64,000 nt of DNA from Bradysia coprophila (lineage: Eukaryota > Arthropoda > Insecta > Diptera > Sciaridae). The DNA lies in contig NW_023503584.1 in the NCBI RefSeq assembly GCF_014529535.1, forward strand, positions 3,270,832 to 3,334,831, read 5' to 3'. Under the pieces are notes generated by a model, which ran no database searches, was not told the origin of the DNA, and worked only from the letters and a program-made list of their open reading frames with translations. A program made the translations under genes and the position numbers. Of the stretch, positions 48,001 through 58,129 are shown in pieces; position 1 is the first letter of the stretch; the number at the start of each line of letters is the position of its first letter.

Positions 48001-50604
48001 AAATGTAAAAAATGGTCAATCCGATAATGACTGCAGTTTTAAGAGAAGCGAAAGTAAATGTAACGATACGTCGGATTTTCTTTCAAGCAATCAAATGGTC
48101 GTAATAAAACGTTTAAATGAACAGGTCCGTATCCAGATCAAAGGAAAAGGCTAGGGACACTTAAGACTTGATATACTCTTTGAAGACTCTTGGTTATTGG
48201 TACTCCATGACGACATAACTCGACTGCACAATTTTCTTTTTCTTTTCGGAGTATTAGGTACCGATTCGAAATCGGTACAATCTAGTGCTCGGAACAGATC
48301 AGTCAACCTGAATTTTACCTGGATTTACCTGAAACCTGATTAGGAATATTGATCTGACTTGGAATGACTGAAACCTGATTTCGGATTTCCGACACGAACT
48401 TTCAGATCAGATTCCAGGTTGATCTGAAATTTTTGACAGATTTGTTTGAAAACTTCGTACGATTCGTAAGTAGACAGACACTTTCACTCCGCCATTTTGA
48501 ATTTTAAAATTAAGTTCGTGTCACCATTTGTGTTCCTCCCATAGGGTACAAAGAGGGTGTCGGGGAATCTCGCACATGCGATCATAGTATGCGTCCTTTT
48601 ACGACATGTAACGAAAAGTCATGACTGTGCGAGATTCACCACTTAGATGTGAATCTCGCACACCATGAATTTGTGTGGTGTGCGAGATTACCCTACCCCA
48701 CAAAGAGTGTATGTTTGTATGTGTGTGTGAATCTGTTTGTGTGTGCATATATACGAAACGTCATCCAATCAGAATTGATTTTGATAACATATAGTCTTGT
48801 ATGTATGTGTGTATGAGTGAAAGTGTCTGTCCACTACTACAGCTTTGAGAAATTCAAGTTCAGGTCAGGTCACGTTACACGTTGCTTCAAAACGAAAACC
48901 TGGCCTGAAATTCAGGTCATTCAACTTTTCAAGTATAATGAATTAATATTATGCTAAGATGCGCAAGCTTTGATATCTACTGCAAATTAATTTACCTTTT
49001 ACAGACGAAATACCAGTATAATATTCGAATCTGGTACTTCAGCCGTTTGTTCATTTCGTAAGACCAGGTAAAAACACACAGGCAATTTTGGAATACGATT
49101 TGTAGCATACGAAGGCTGAAAACTCACTGGCAATTTTGCATTGATGGGATCGACAATGGAAAGCATAGCATAATTGTCGATCTCAGCAACGCAAAGTTGA
49201 TCGTGAGTTTTCGGCCTAAACAACGCGTCATAATTGTCGATCTCAGCAACGCAAAATTGATCGTGAGTTTTCGGCTTTTTTAAGAAAGAAATATTTTTTT
49301 ATCGATAAACATTGATAGAGGGTTTTCATTGTCTCTTTTCGGAAGCTTTTTTCGTTTTTTTTAATATCTCGGCACTATACAAAAAAATTAACTATCGGAT
49401 ACAGGCTTGTGCCTGCTATTATAATCAAGTATCATTGATTTAAACATCTTTTTTTAAATATGGTAAAGAGATTAATTTTGGATGCTAAAAGGTTATACAT
49501 TTTTTTAAATAAAATTTTGGAAACATTCAACGCTGAATTGACGCTGATTTAATTTATTTTCCAGAAATGTTAGACATTACGATATATTTTTGGTCATGAC
49601 ACGATATATCTGATTTTTTTTCCTCATTCAAGTATATATTCATAATGGAACGTAATGAGTCATTTGAGTAGATGATTGTTGATTGAAAAACAGTATTATA
49701 TCCATTCAATCATATATCAACCGGACTATCCTCGAATTTCATTACATTCACAGATTAATCCATGTCGAGGTATACCTGTACTACATTTCAATCGGGTTAA
49801 ATTATGCAGCAGTTTTTAAATTTCGGTGAATTCTTTTGAAAATGGAAATTTAATTAAATTCGAACTAACATAAAATACCACTCTGGTTAGCATCAGTCGA
49901 ATATAGTGATTGGAAAAGCAATTAAAAGAAAACTTTTCCTAATTCATCATGTCTCAATTAAAGTAAATTTATCAGATTGATCGCATACCAATACGAAGAA
50001 ATTTTGGTGAGTGAGTTGGATTGTGTAGAAAATGAATGTTTTTCCACATAAAGAAATCACTCACCAAGAATTCGTTAGATCGGTTTACAGCACTCCGTCT
50101 TACGACTAATGTAAATTGTTGCCGCATCTTTTGTTGTATGAAAGGATAATCTTTTCGGCTTACCTTTGATACATCTGGTATTCTAGTTAAATTTAATCCT
50201 TGCATAATAATGGTCTGCAATCTGTCCATATCAACTGTGTCATCTCCTGTTTCCACAACACTATCACTGTCGCCCATTAAATCGTCTTCAACCCATTCGT
50301 TCACTTCAAAATCACCGGTCATACGACCGTTCAACATTGTGCAATTCACGCCGGACCGGTCCATTGCTATCATGATCACCAAACAAATTATCGTCCAACT
50401 GAGAATTTCTATTTGTGAAATAAATTGACAACTGAAACAGTTGTATGGACGTGTTTGTGCACCTTTTCGCTTTTTAATTGCACTCGATTGGTTGTTGATT
50501 ATGGGTGGTGATTTTGTGTTCGAACTTGGTGATTGGGTGAAATGGCAAAGTTTTTGCGTTGGCTGAGTGTTATTGTTTATATTTTTCAATGCGTTAAATC
50601 CCAT
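30027..50604 (-). CDS. mav: Maverick, TGF-beta family ligand
   Basis: Three coding exons, 50604-50164, 34118-33971 and 30889-30027, join in phase to 483 aa. The first junction reads NLTRIPDVSK to MNISHSEYAEKY, and the second splits the Asn codon of HANHSSDF. A hydrophobic segment at residues 67-80 (ILSWTIICLVIMIA) should act as a signal or signal-anchor; the long N-terminal stretch before it makes the start uncertain. The prodomain continues to a furin site REKR (353-356). The roughly 127-aa mature domain has nine cysteines (CTKENQKCC, GYCRGKC, RPCC, ECACS) in the activin/TGF-beta pattern. It contains the motif NFDAGYCRGKCPPRYNPA and ends CACS, as I recall for Maverick rather than Activin-beta, Dawdle or Myoglianin. 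It would be secreted as a disulfide dimer that signals through type I/II receptor kinases. Intron 1 is 16 kb; intron 2 is 3.1 kb. Confidence 0.92.
31792..33004. mobile_element. Non-autonomous element with GACCCGTACGAA termini (in mav intron 2)
   Basis: GACCCGTACGAA at 31792-31803 is exactly inverted at 32993-33004. A similar inverted end (CTTCGTACGGGGCTG) lies at 32822-32836, so the true right boundary is uncertain. The left part has a GTCCGTCTGTCTGTCTG run (about 31919-31941). The right part has an irregular array based on CTATATACAGGCATATAG (32665-32800). No coding frame is seen. No convincing target-site duplication was found. Confidence 0.5.
32665..32800. repeat. Irregular tandem repeat of CTATATACAGGTATA type
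   Basis: Words CTATATA, CAGGTATA, CAGGCATATAG and AGCTATATA alternate with loose spacing of about 20-24 bp. Confidence 0.6.
33180..33320. repeat. Low-complexity inverted repeat of AATTTTCC / GGAAAATT
   Basis: A run of AAATTTTCCTAAATTTTC-like words is followed by the complementary GGAAAATTCGGGAAAATG run, so the stretch can fold on itself. A shorter similar patch is at about 37795-37875. Confidence 0.6.
37550..37690 (-). repeat. AAATCTTTTACTTC-family MITE-like repeat, copy 6
   Basis: In reverse orientation it shows GTCATCTGCTATTGATAACG, ACGACAATAA and AAATGAAGTAATAGATTTT. Confidence 0.65.
40190..40315 (-). repeat. AAATCTTTTACTTC-family MITE-like repeat, copy 7
   Basis: In reverse orientation it shows ATCATCTGTTATCGATAAGG, TTATAGTAAAATTTATG and AACAAATGAAGTAAAAGATT. 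Confidence 0.75.
43588..43824. mobile_element. GGTGTCGGGG element, internally deleted inverted dimer
   Basis: The first 146 bp match the single element at 48556-48699. The rest is the same element in reverse, lacking the central segment between two copies of the word AATCTCGCACA. The result is a near-perfect palindrome with both outer ends GGTGTCGGGGAATCTCGCA. It has no ORF. Confidence 0.85.
44360..44485 (-). repeat. AAATCTTTTACTTC-family MITE-like repeat, copy 8
   Basis: In reverse orientation it shows GGTTATCTGTTGTCAAAGAC, GACAAAAATAGG and AAAAGAAGTAAAAGATTTTC. Confidence 0.6.
48556..48699. mobile_element. GGTGTCGGGG element, intact 144-bp copy with 8-bp target duplication
   Basis: It begins GGTGTCGGGGAATCTCGCAC and ends with the imperfect inverse (GGGGTAGGGTAATCTCGCAC on the other strand, 18 of the first 21 positions matching). 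ACAAAGAG flanks it at 48548-48555 and 48700-48707. An 8-bp duplication points to the hAT or P-like range of transposases. AATCTCGCACA recurs four times, in both orientations, inside it. Confidence 0.85.
48999..49223 (-). pseudogene. Unassigned protein-like frame (74 codons) in mav intron 1
   Basis: The frame includes CVAEIDNYAMLSIVDPINAK and LPVCFYLVLRNEQTAEVPDS, which reads like real protein, but I do not recognise the family. Its ends have no clear exon context, although a GTGAGT lies inside it. Part of its N-terminal coding sequence is tandemly duplicated with a 60-bp period. It may be a gene fragment carried by a mobile element. Confidence 0.25.
49169..49275 (+). repeat. Tandem duplication, 60-bp period
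   Basis: A 47-bp block starting CATAATTGTCGATCTCAGCA at 49169 is repeated at 49229 with one substitution. Confidence 0.85.
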
Positions 50605-52680
50605 AGCCGTTAAATGTTTGAAACGAATGTTGATAAATTAATATTCGATGGGAATTGTTAACATTCCTGATTTTCATAAAATTGTTGGTTATATGACGAT
50701 GATTTCCTATTAACATTGTTTTTCATCGATCTCAATAATTTGTTTTATTTTAATAAAAGTCAACATTCGAAACTGGTTTCTTTTAGTGCTTAATTACAAT
50801 AACCAACTTCACATGGAAATATTTTTTATTTTTTTTATTTTTTTAATTATCGTTCCTCTTCGTGTTCACACACAAAAAAATTATTTCATAAATGCACATC
50901 ACCTTTACGTGTGTTAATAATATAACAAAATTTTAGCTCGTCTCGTATCTTCTTTTCCACCTTAATTAAAATCTCACTGAACCACTTCGATCCAATTAAA
51001 TCATTTTCTTATCGTTTTATCGCCGCTCAAACCACGAAAAAAACGAAGAATTTCAATGCAACGAATCAAAATTGCATATCGAACGTACAGTTACACCAAA
51101 TTTATTTGCAAACCAAAACAAATCGCTACTGTGTTTCGTCATTATCATATAAAGCACAACATCACTAAATGTGAATTAACTTTTTTTTTCTGTTCCTTTT
51201 AACGAAAGGTGAAAAACCAACGTGCTACAACTCTCATTTGTACGTTGAACGATACGTTTGTCTTCATATGAGGTAAAATTCAAACTAACAGAAACGTTGG
51301 TTAGAATATCGTTTTTATATTTCGTTTGGGAAATGAAACAGACACAGAGCGATATTCCGCCAAGCAGTTCTGTTTATTTCTTTGAGTTTTTCAAAAGGCG
51401 AATAATATGGAAAGAGTAGGTGAGGAATTTGCTTTTTAGTGAAGAACAGACGTTTTATCGTTAAGAGAGAGAGAATTTGAATAAATGTTCCAAGTTGGAG
51501 GTATAGTGTGAGATTGAGTAATCGTCAATAAAATTATGAGTAAATGTGCAGGGGTGTGACACTTCCTATAAATTAAGTCTCGTACGAACTTTTTTGACGT
51601 TTTTTTGGAATTGTCAGAAGTTATCATATTTTATAGGAATTCGTTTTTGAACTTTCTGAATGTTATTAGGTTTCGGCAATAACGTTTTCTGTTGAGATTC
51701 TTTCAACAATATTTCTGCAAAGTTGGTATAAATTCATCCAGCAAGTGAATATTATTCACTTTTATTCTTTTGAGTACCCTGTGAAAAACACACACACATA
51801 CCGGGCTACGGTTATCGGTTTAACATTAACAACGATGGTATGGTAGAGTGTAATTAGTCGAGTTTATTATGTAGGAAAATCCAGTTTCTTTAGGCGAGAA
51901 GAAAATGACTAAGAGGAAAATGTGAAAATATTTACCGTTTTTATGGGTTTTCCGATTTCGTGGAATTCATCAAAATATTTTGGAGTCATCAGCAAATTTG
52001 AATTACATTCGGTGCGAAACGAAGGTGGAAAATTTATTGGTAATTCTGCGGCTACATATAAAGTAGCGAAAAGTGAAGATGTAATGAATTACAGTATCCA
52101 GACCGAAGTAATTTTATTAGGAATGCTACTTAACCGACCCACACACCAGCAAAATGTAGGTGGAAGTAATGTCGATATTGTGGCAAATTTTCTTTCTTTT
52201 TGAGTAATTAGAAAATGATGCGGTAAGACTGATTGAATGAGATCATTTTTTTGATTGAACTGCTAAATTTGGTTCTGCTTTCTGAGCCAATTTAAAAGCT
52301 CAATTGATTTACTGAAAGTTTCTTTTTTGATCACTGAATTTAGACATCTTAACATTACCAAGCCACATTGTCTGCAAAGAAATGGATGGTCACAGTTGCA
52401 GTTCACGCAGAGAATTAGTTTTTTTTTTCTATGCATGTGTTCTAAATTTCCTATTGAAGTACGTGCTGTCGTACATGCTCTTGCTCAAATGCTCTTTAAA
52501 AAAATGAAACTATTGAACAGTGACGATTGAAATCCTTTTTTGGACCCGTGCTAAATAACATAAAGACTGTAACAACTTCACCATTTATATAGTTTTAGCT
52601 TCACAATAAAAAAGATTCATAAACTTTTGAAACCGAGTAAATCTAACCCAATGGTAAAAGTTGCTTTAAAAGCGGAATTT
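50605..52680. other. 5' flank of maverick
   Basis: AT-rich sequence with no supported gene. It should hold the maverick promoter and any upstream untranslated exon, but no TATA box could be picked with confidence. Confidence 0.4.
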
Positions 52681-52689
52681 CACTGTTTT

Positions 52690-53060
52690 ATCCAGGGACT
52701 ATTTTTGGAATTTTTTTTGGAATTTTTTTCCAAAATTTCCAAAAAATTGCCAAAAACTGCGAACGTCCAAAATCCGAATTTTTCCATCATTTCGAACTGT
52801 TTTGCCAACTCCTGAGCTCAGCCTTGCGTTTTAGCTGACTCTCAATTATTTTGTTTGATTCTTGACACTATCAGCTTTCAAATGAAGTCGAGCATGATTA
52901 ATTAATAAGATGAGAGCGTCAATAACCGAACAAAATCATTGAGAGGCGGCTAAAACACAAGGCTGAACTCAGGAGTTGCCAAAACAGTTCGAAATGATGG
53001 AAAAATTCGGTTTTTGAACGTTCGCAGTTTTTAGAAATTTTTGGCCCTGGTTTTATCATC
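52690..53060. mobile_element. Foldback element
   Basis: Arms at about 52755-52860 and 52926-53035 are reverse complements with scattered mismatches. Shared words include CATCATTTCGAACTGTTTTG, CCAACTCCTGAG and AAACTGCGAACGT versus ACGTTCGCAGTTT. The weaker homology extends outwards to the CCAGGG/CCCTGG words near 52692 and 53044. The spacer is about 65 bp and non-coding. Confidence 0.7.
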
Positions 53061-53639
53061 CTTTTGATTCCTTCCATGTCCATGCAAGTTTTTTGATACA
53101 TCAGAAACTATTGCCAGCCTATTGGGAATGAAGCTAAATCAATGAAATTTCATTTTAATTATAATTCGCTAATTGGACTTGACTGTTTCCTGTATTTAGA
53201 TATTCATAAGAGGCTACTATTCGTATTTTACCGTATGACTGCCACTTGTTTTACGAAAAGCTACCTGCAAATGCAAAGACTCAGCTACACTCATTTTAGA
53301 TATCTCAGATAGTTGGTAGAAATTAAAGAAATTGTTAAGAAGGCTTGAGGCTGGGCAGCGTTCGAACGCGATTCCCACTTATCGATTTTTTCACAGAACA
53401 GTAACGATACAACGAGCTGAAAAGTTAATCCACTTAATACGTAATGCAGTTAACCTTTTTTTTGTCAGCGTACAACAGTTATTATTTTAAATCCATAACT
53501 TTCAACCCACCTTGGCAAGAGAAACTCCACAGTCCACATTATTGTAATGAAAATTCATTTTCCAATTTTATTTAAACTCAAATTAAAAACTTAAAACCTT
53601 TGTCTAAAGAGAAAATTTGTTAAACTTATAAGTGTTGTA
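53061..53639. other. Intergenic, nothing recognised
   Basis: AT-rich sequence without a supported gene or clear repeat. Confidence 0.4.
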
Positions 53640-53825
53640 AGTTGGTTTTAACCTGTTACAGACGGAACGCATATGACCAGTGTTATTATCGGGTCTATAC
53701 TTACATCGATAAAGTATTTTTAATCTGTTGATTTGAAATCTTGTACTTCAATTTTGTTAACATGCATTTTATTATATAAAGGACCCAGCGCTTGTCGTCG
53801 TTATCGAAACTAGAAGAATAACAGA
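53640..53825 (+). repeat. AAATCTTTTACTTC-family MITE-like repeat, copy 9 (longest)
   Basis: It starts TTAACCTGTTACAGACGGAA, passes TTATTATCGGGTCTATACTT, AAATCTTGTACTTCAATTTT and TTATATAAAGGACCCAGC, and ends in TTGTCGTCGTTATCGAAAC. It shares its 5' part with the copy in SLC26 intron 2. Confidence 0.75.
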
Positions 53826-54360
53826 ATGTAACACCTTAACCCGTGCTCTGCTCATGTGGACCTTAACTAATTCGTACCTATAATCGTGTAATCATATATC
53901 ACATGTATCTTCGCTGTCACTCATTTTCAATTAAAAATTCGAAAATATCATTAACGGATTAGTTTTGATTTATTTTTGGATGTGCATGTAAATAAATATC
54001 TATTAATATCTATCCTCTACCTTTCGAGTCGTGTGTATGTTGTTTGCTTTTTTGTGATGTAACAATCTAATTTTCATGAGAATAGGTAATTCCTTGTTAG
54101 GTTGAGAAACAAGTTTATTGTGTGTCCGATTTTCATGGATTGCCGCTTTTTTTTGTGCGCATCATATAATCAAAAGAAATTAATGTTTTGTTTTGTTCTT
54201 AACTTTTTTGTTCCTGCGGGAAAAATTTCACAGCTTAATTTGGTAAACAAGACCTTGGGATTAACCTACAATTTTTGAATTATGTAACAGTGACGGGTAA
54301 GGTCAACGCTACGGTTATAGTACTCGCAATACAGTATAATAAAAAAGAAGATTATTTTTA
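53826..54360. other. Intergenic flank of the macrosatellite
   Basis: AT-rich sequence unlike the unit junctions downstream, so the array starts inside the window at 54361. Confidence 0.5.
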
Positions 54361-54394
54361 TTATCTTTCTTAATGGGTGTTTGAGGGCACCTCT

Positions 54395-54425
54395 AATGTG
54401 CGATGGCCGAAGGCCAGAGCACATT
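54395..54425. other. GC-rich GNA-loop hairpin, unit 1
   Basis: The outer stem is AATGTGC/GCACATT, then a tandem GA/GA mismatch, an inner stem TGGCC/GGCCA and loop GAA. Unit 2 is identical. Unit 3 keeps the fold with compensatory changes. Confidence 0.8.
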
Positions 54426-54544
54426 CCCCGTGGTAGCTGTGCACCTGGGGGTGTTTGTTAGACCCGCGAGATGGGTTACGTACTAAAATTGGGCCGATAT
54501 TTTTTCGACCGATTTTTTTTTCATTTTTTTAACTATGTCTCATA

Positions 54545-54569
54545 ATGTCGGGCGGGAACCGCCCAACAT
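54545..54569. other. Hairpin ATGTCGGGCGG / CCGCCCAACAT, unit 1
   Basis: An 11-bp stem with one C-A mismatch and loop GAA. In unit 2 (58569-58593) the stem is perfect with loop CAA. In unit 3 one pair becomes G-T. Confidence 0.8.
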
Positions 54570-54678
54570 GATAGTGGCGAAAAAAATTTGAAAAAAATCA
54601 TTTTTTACGATTTTTGAGTGAAAATGAATGAAATACAGCTTACATTGCGAATTTTGGTAGGGGTATGATGGGAGCGTC

Positions 54679-54694
54679 GGCACCCGGAGGTGCC
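54679..54694. other. Hairpin GGCACC / GGTGCC, unit 1
   Basis: A 6-bp GC-rich stem with loop CGGA, kept unchanged in all three units. Confidence 0.7.
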
Positions 54695-55895
54695 ATGGAT
54701 CGACGCAGATTTTCATGACCGACACGTAGATACCAAACATCGACCCATTTGGCTTTGTCTTCGAGGAGATATTACTCAAAAACTGAAAATGGTCATTTTA
54801 CGTTAGTGAAAAATTTTTTGCTCAAAAACTGTGCGATTTTTTTTCTTCATATTTTCACCTTAGAAACGACTGGAACGGCCCGATCGATACATATATGACT
54901 CAACAAATCCAAAGGGGACATTTTTGAGAAAAGTGAAAAAAAAAATTTTTTGACTTTTGATGGACTTTTGGTTTTTGACCATTTGCAGCCAGTGCATCAG
55001 TCGGTGCATGGTGTGTGTGGGCTCAGAATGACGGCACGTTCAAGACCTATCCAACGATACCAAACACGTTTTGGTACAGTTTCAATTTTGGGTGAAAACA
55101 CTTCCGAAGTGAGATGGAAACTTAGGGTCGGGAACACTTTTGCACTTGCTGTGCGGATCAGGGGGACTGTGGTAACAAATTTTTTTCTCTATTCGATAGA
55201 GCAGGTCCTGAGCTTTCATTAGACACCTCACACGCCGTGGTGGTTATGTTTTCCGCCGCACAAACACTCTTCAAATGGGTCACTTCGAAGCTACTCCAAA
55301 GCACAGTGAAGCAAAAATGTTTTTGCTTGCCGTTTGGCCATTTCTGATGGCATTTTTTTGATATATGGCTCATATTGACGGGTGAGTCAAGCCCGTTCGA
55401 ACGCATATAAATTTTTGGTGGTGGACGCTCCGCCGCCGGCACAGAGGTCGAAAATGCAATTTTTTGCCTTTTTGATATTTTGAGTGCGGGGAATCGATTT
55501 TTTTGGTCTGTTTCGACGGATTAACGCTTTTTAAGATGATTAGCGTTTATTAAGTGCATTTCGCACGAATATCGGCTGTGGAAACAATGGAAAATTGTCG
55601 GTGTGGTTACTTTTAATGAATTTTTTGTGCGCTCATGGACTGTGAAATGGTCGTTTATTTTTCATTGGGTTACCACTGTCAACAGCTGTATAACGGCAGT
55701 ACGTTTCACACTTTCCGGTCAACATTTATGAAACTGAAAAATATCGCTTATATCCAAGAACACATATAGAGTAATGGATTGAATTTTTCCTATTAGAAAA
55801 TGAATCGGAAGTTCGCTAATGGAAAAGGGAAAAAATGCATTTTCCTTAATACGTTACCATCGTCAATGCTAATCTGATAGCCGGAGGCCCGGGGG

Positions 55896-55916
55896 TGTGG
55901 GGGTGGAACCCCCACT
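55896..55916. other. Hairpin GTGGGGGT / ACCCCCAC, unit 1
   Basis: An 8-bp perfect stem (55897-55904 with 55908-55915) and loop GGA. It lies in a GC-rich patch at the end of the AT-rich head and is identical in unit 2. Confidence 0.7.
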
Positions 55917-55959
55917 CACTACGTCATTTTCTACACTGAAATTTCTATTTTTTTTTCTC

Positions 55960-57900
55960 TAGAAAAATTGGACAAGATCACATAGAATTATTGGTTTTAG
56001 GATCGTTTTAGGATGAAGTCGCTAATTTAGCAAAGCCAAAGAATATTCCATTTTACAAAATATGGGGAGAATTTCCAATTTTTTCCGATTTTTGAATTAA
56101 ACAGGAAAATCGCTATTTCAACAAATTGATGTAAGTTTCCCTTCTACAAAATGTTGGGAGAATTTCCAATTTTCCCTTTTACGAATTGAACCGAAAAGTC
56201 GTTAATTTAGTAAAGCCAAAGAATATTCCATTTTTAGAAAATATGAAGAGAATTTCTAATTGACCACAATCATGCAATTATTGCTTATACAAAACGTGAT
56301 GAGAATTTCTAATGAACGACCACAACGAATTTTCCCTTTTACAAAATGAGCTCAAAAACCGGTAATTCCACAAATTCATTGAATTTTCCCTTCTACAAAA
56401 TGTTGGTAGAATTTCCAATTTTCCGTTTTACGAAACGAACCGAAAAGTCACTAATAATAGCAAAGCTAAAGAATATTCCATTTTACAGAATGTGTGGAGA
56501 ATTTCCAATTGTTCCTTTTACAAGATGAACAGGAAAATCATTGAATTTTCCCTTCTACTAAATGTTGGGAGAATTTGCAATTTTTCCTTTCACCAAATGA
56601 ACCGAAAAAAACGCTAATTTAGCAAAGCCAAAGAATATTCCATTTTGGAAAATATGCGGAGAATTTCTAATTGACCAAAATCATGGAATAATTCCTGATA
56701 CGAAACGTGATGAGAATGTTTCTAATGGAACGACCACAACGAAGTTTCCCTTTTACAAAATGAGCTGGAAAATCGCTAATTCAACAAATTTATGAAAGTT
56801 TCCATTCTACAATATGTGTGGAGAATTTCGAATTTTTCCTTTTACTAAATGAACCGAATAATCGCTAATAACCAAAAACCAAGCACTATTCCCTTTTACA
56901 AAATGTAGAGAGAATTTTCAAATTTTTATTTTTACAAAATGTGAGCAAAATTTCTAATGTATTGATCACATAGAATTATTGGTTTTACGAAATGAAGCGA
57001 AAAATCGCTAATTTAGCGAAACCAAAAGACATTCCATTTTACAAAATATTGTGAAAATTTCCAATTTTTTCAGATTTTTGAATTGAACAGGAAAATCGCT
57101 AATTCAACAAATCGATGTAAGTTTCCCTTCTACAAAATGTTGGGAGAATTTCCAATTTTCCCTTTTACGAATTGAACCGAAAAGTCGCTAACTTAGTAAA
57201 GCCAAAGAATATTCCATTTTAGAAAATATGAAGAGAATTTCTAATTGACCACAATCATGGAATAATTCCTTATACAGAACGTGATGAGAATTTCCAATGG
57301 ATCCACCACAACGAATTTTCCCTTTTACAAAATGAGCTCAAAACGCTAATTCCACAAATTCATTGAATTTTCCCTTCTACAAAATGTTGATAGAATTTCC
57401 AATTTTCCCTTTTACGAAACGAACCGAAAAGTCACTAATTTAGCAAAGCTAAAGAATATTCCATTTTACAGAATGAACCGAAAAGTCGCTAATAACCCAA
57501 AACCAAGCAATATTCACTTTTACAAAATGTAGAGAAAATTTCAAATTTTTATTTTTACAAAATGTGAGTAAAATTTCTAATGGATCGATCACATCGAATT
57601 TTTCCTTTTACAAAATGAGCACAAAAATCGCTAATTGAACCATTTACACAATGTTGGAAAAATTTCTAATTGAACGAAGAAATCAAATTTTTCCTTTTAC
57701 AAAATGAGCCGGAAATCGCTAATATAACAAATTCATTTAATTTTCCCTTTTACAAAATGCGGGAAGAATGTCAAATGGACAGATCACAACAAATTGTTCC
57801 TTTTACAAAATTAGCCGAACAAAGCCAAAGAGTTTTTCCTTTTTTTCTATTGAACTAAAAATAATTAATAAAAGGGCCCGTTAGGATTTTCCTTTATACA
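55960..57900 (+). repeat. Degenerate ~90-bp repeats within unit 1
   Basis: A quasi-periodic string of TTTTACAAAATG, GAGAATTTCCAATTTTTCC, GAACCGAAAAGTCGCTAAT and AGCAAAGCCAAAGAATATTC recurs about 20 times with variable spacing. The equivalent in unit 2 spans about 59984-62000. Confidence 0.85.
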
Positions 57901-57998
57901 ACATTTTTTAACTCTTTTTTTCCAAAAAAAAGAACGGAACGCAACACTCAACTATGAAGCCCAACTCCCCCCCGGACAGCAACTAGGATCAGTTTTTT

Positions 57999-58017
57999 AA
58001 GGCAGCTTTGCTGCCTT
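57999..58017. other. Hairpin AAGGCAGC-TTT-GCTGCCTT, unit 1
   Basis: A perfect 8-bp stem preceded by a T-run, repeated in unit 2 at 62125-62143. Confidence 0.75.
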
Positions 58018-58129
58018 CAGCGCCGTCTCCAACTGTGCTTCGATCATTCTGTTTGCATATTTTACTGTAGATGGATATCGTCTATGTATTGTACTAATCA
58101 TGAATCGTCTCATTTTCAATCCTATCTCA

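Larger units (their letters stand above)
34119..50163 (-). other. Maverick intron 1 (16 kb)
   Basis: A large AT-rich intron with no nested gene that I can support. It contains an (AT)n tract near 34856-34871, GATGAT-rich sequence near 35190-35310, three AAATCTTTTACTTC-family repeats, two copies of the GGTGTCGGGG element, ACCTGA-rich patches, a GC-richer stretch at about 46060-46520 of unknown nature, and a 60-bp-period duplication at 49169-49275. A protein-like minus-strand frame at 48999-49223 is described separately. Confidence 0.6.

Noticed and set aside
54540..55442. Open frames of 79-94 codons recurring in each macrosatellite unit
   Set aside because: They recur because the units are copies. 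Their composition is not protein-like, they overlap on both strands, and the hairpins run through them.
57999..58017. Helitron 3' end (hairpin near terminus)
   Set aside because: The expected CTRR end after the hairpin was not found, and the hairpin is internal to a tandem unit.
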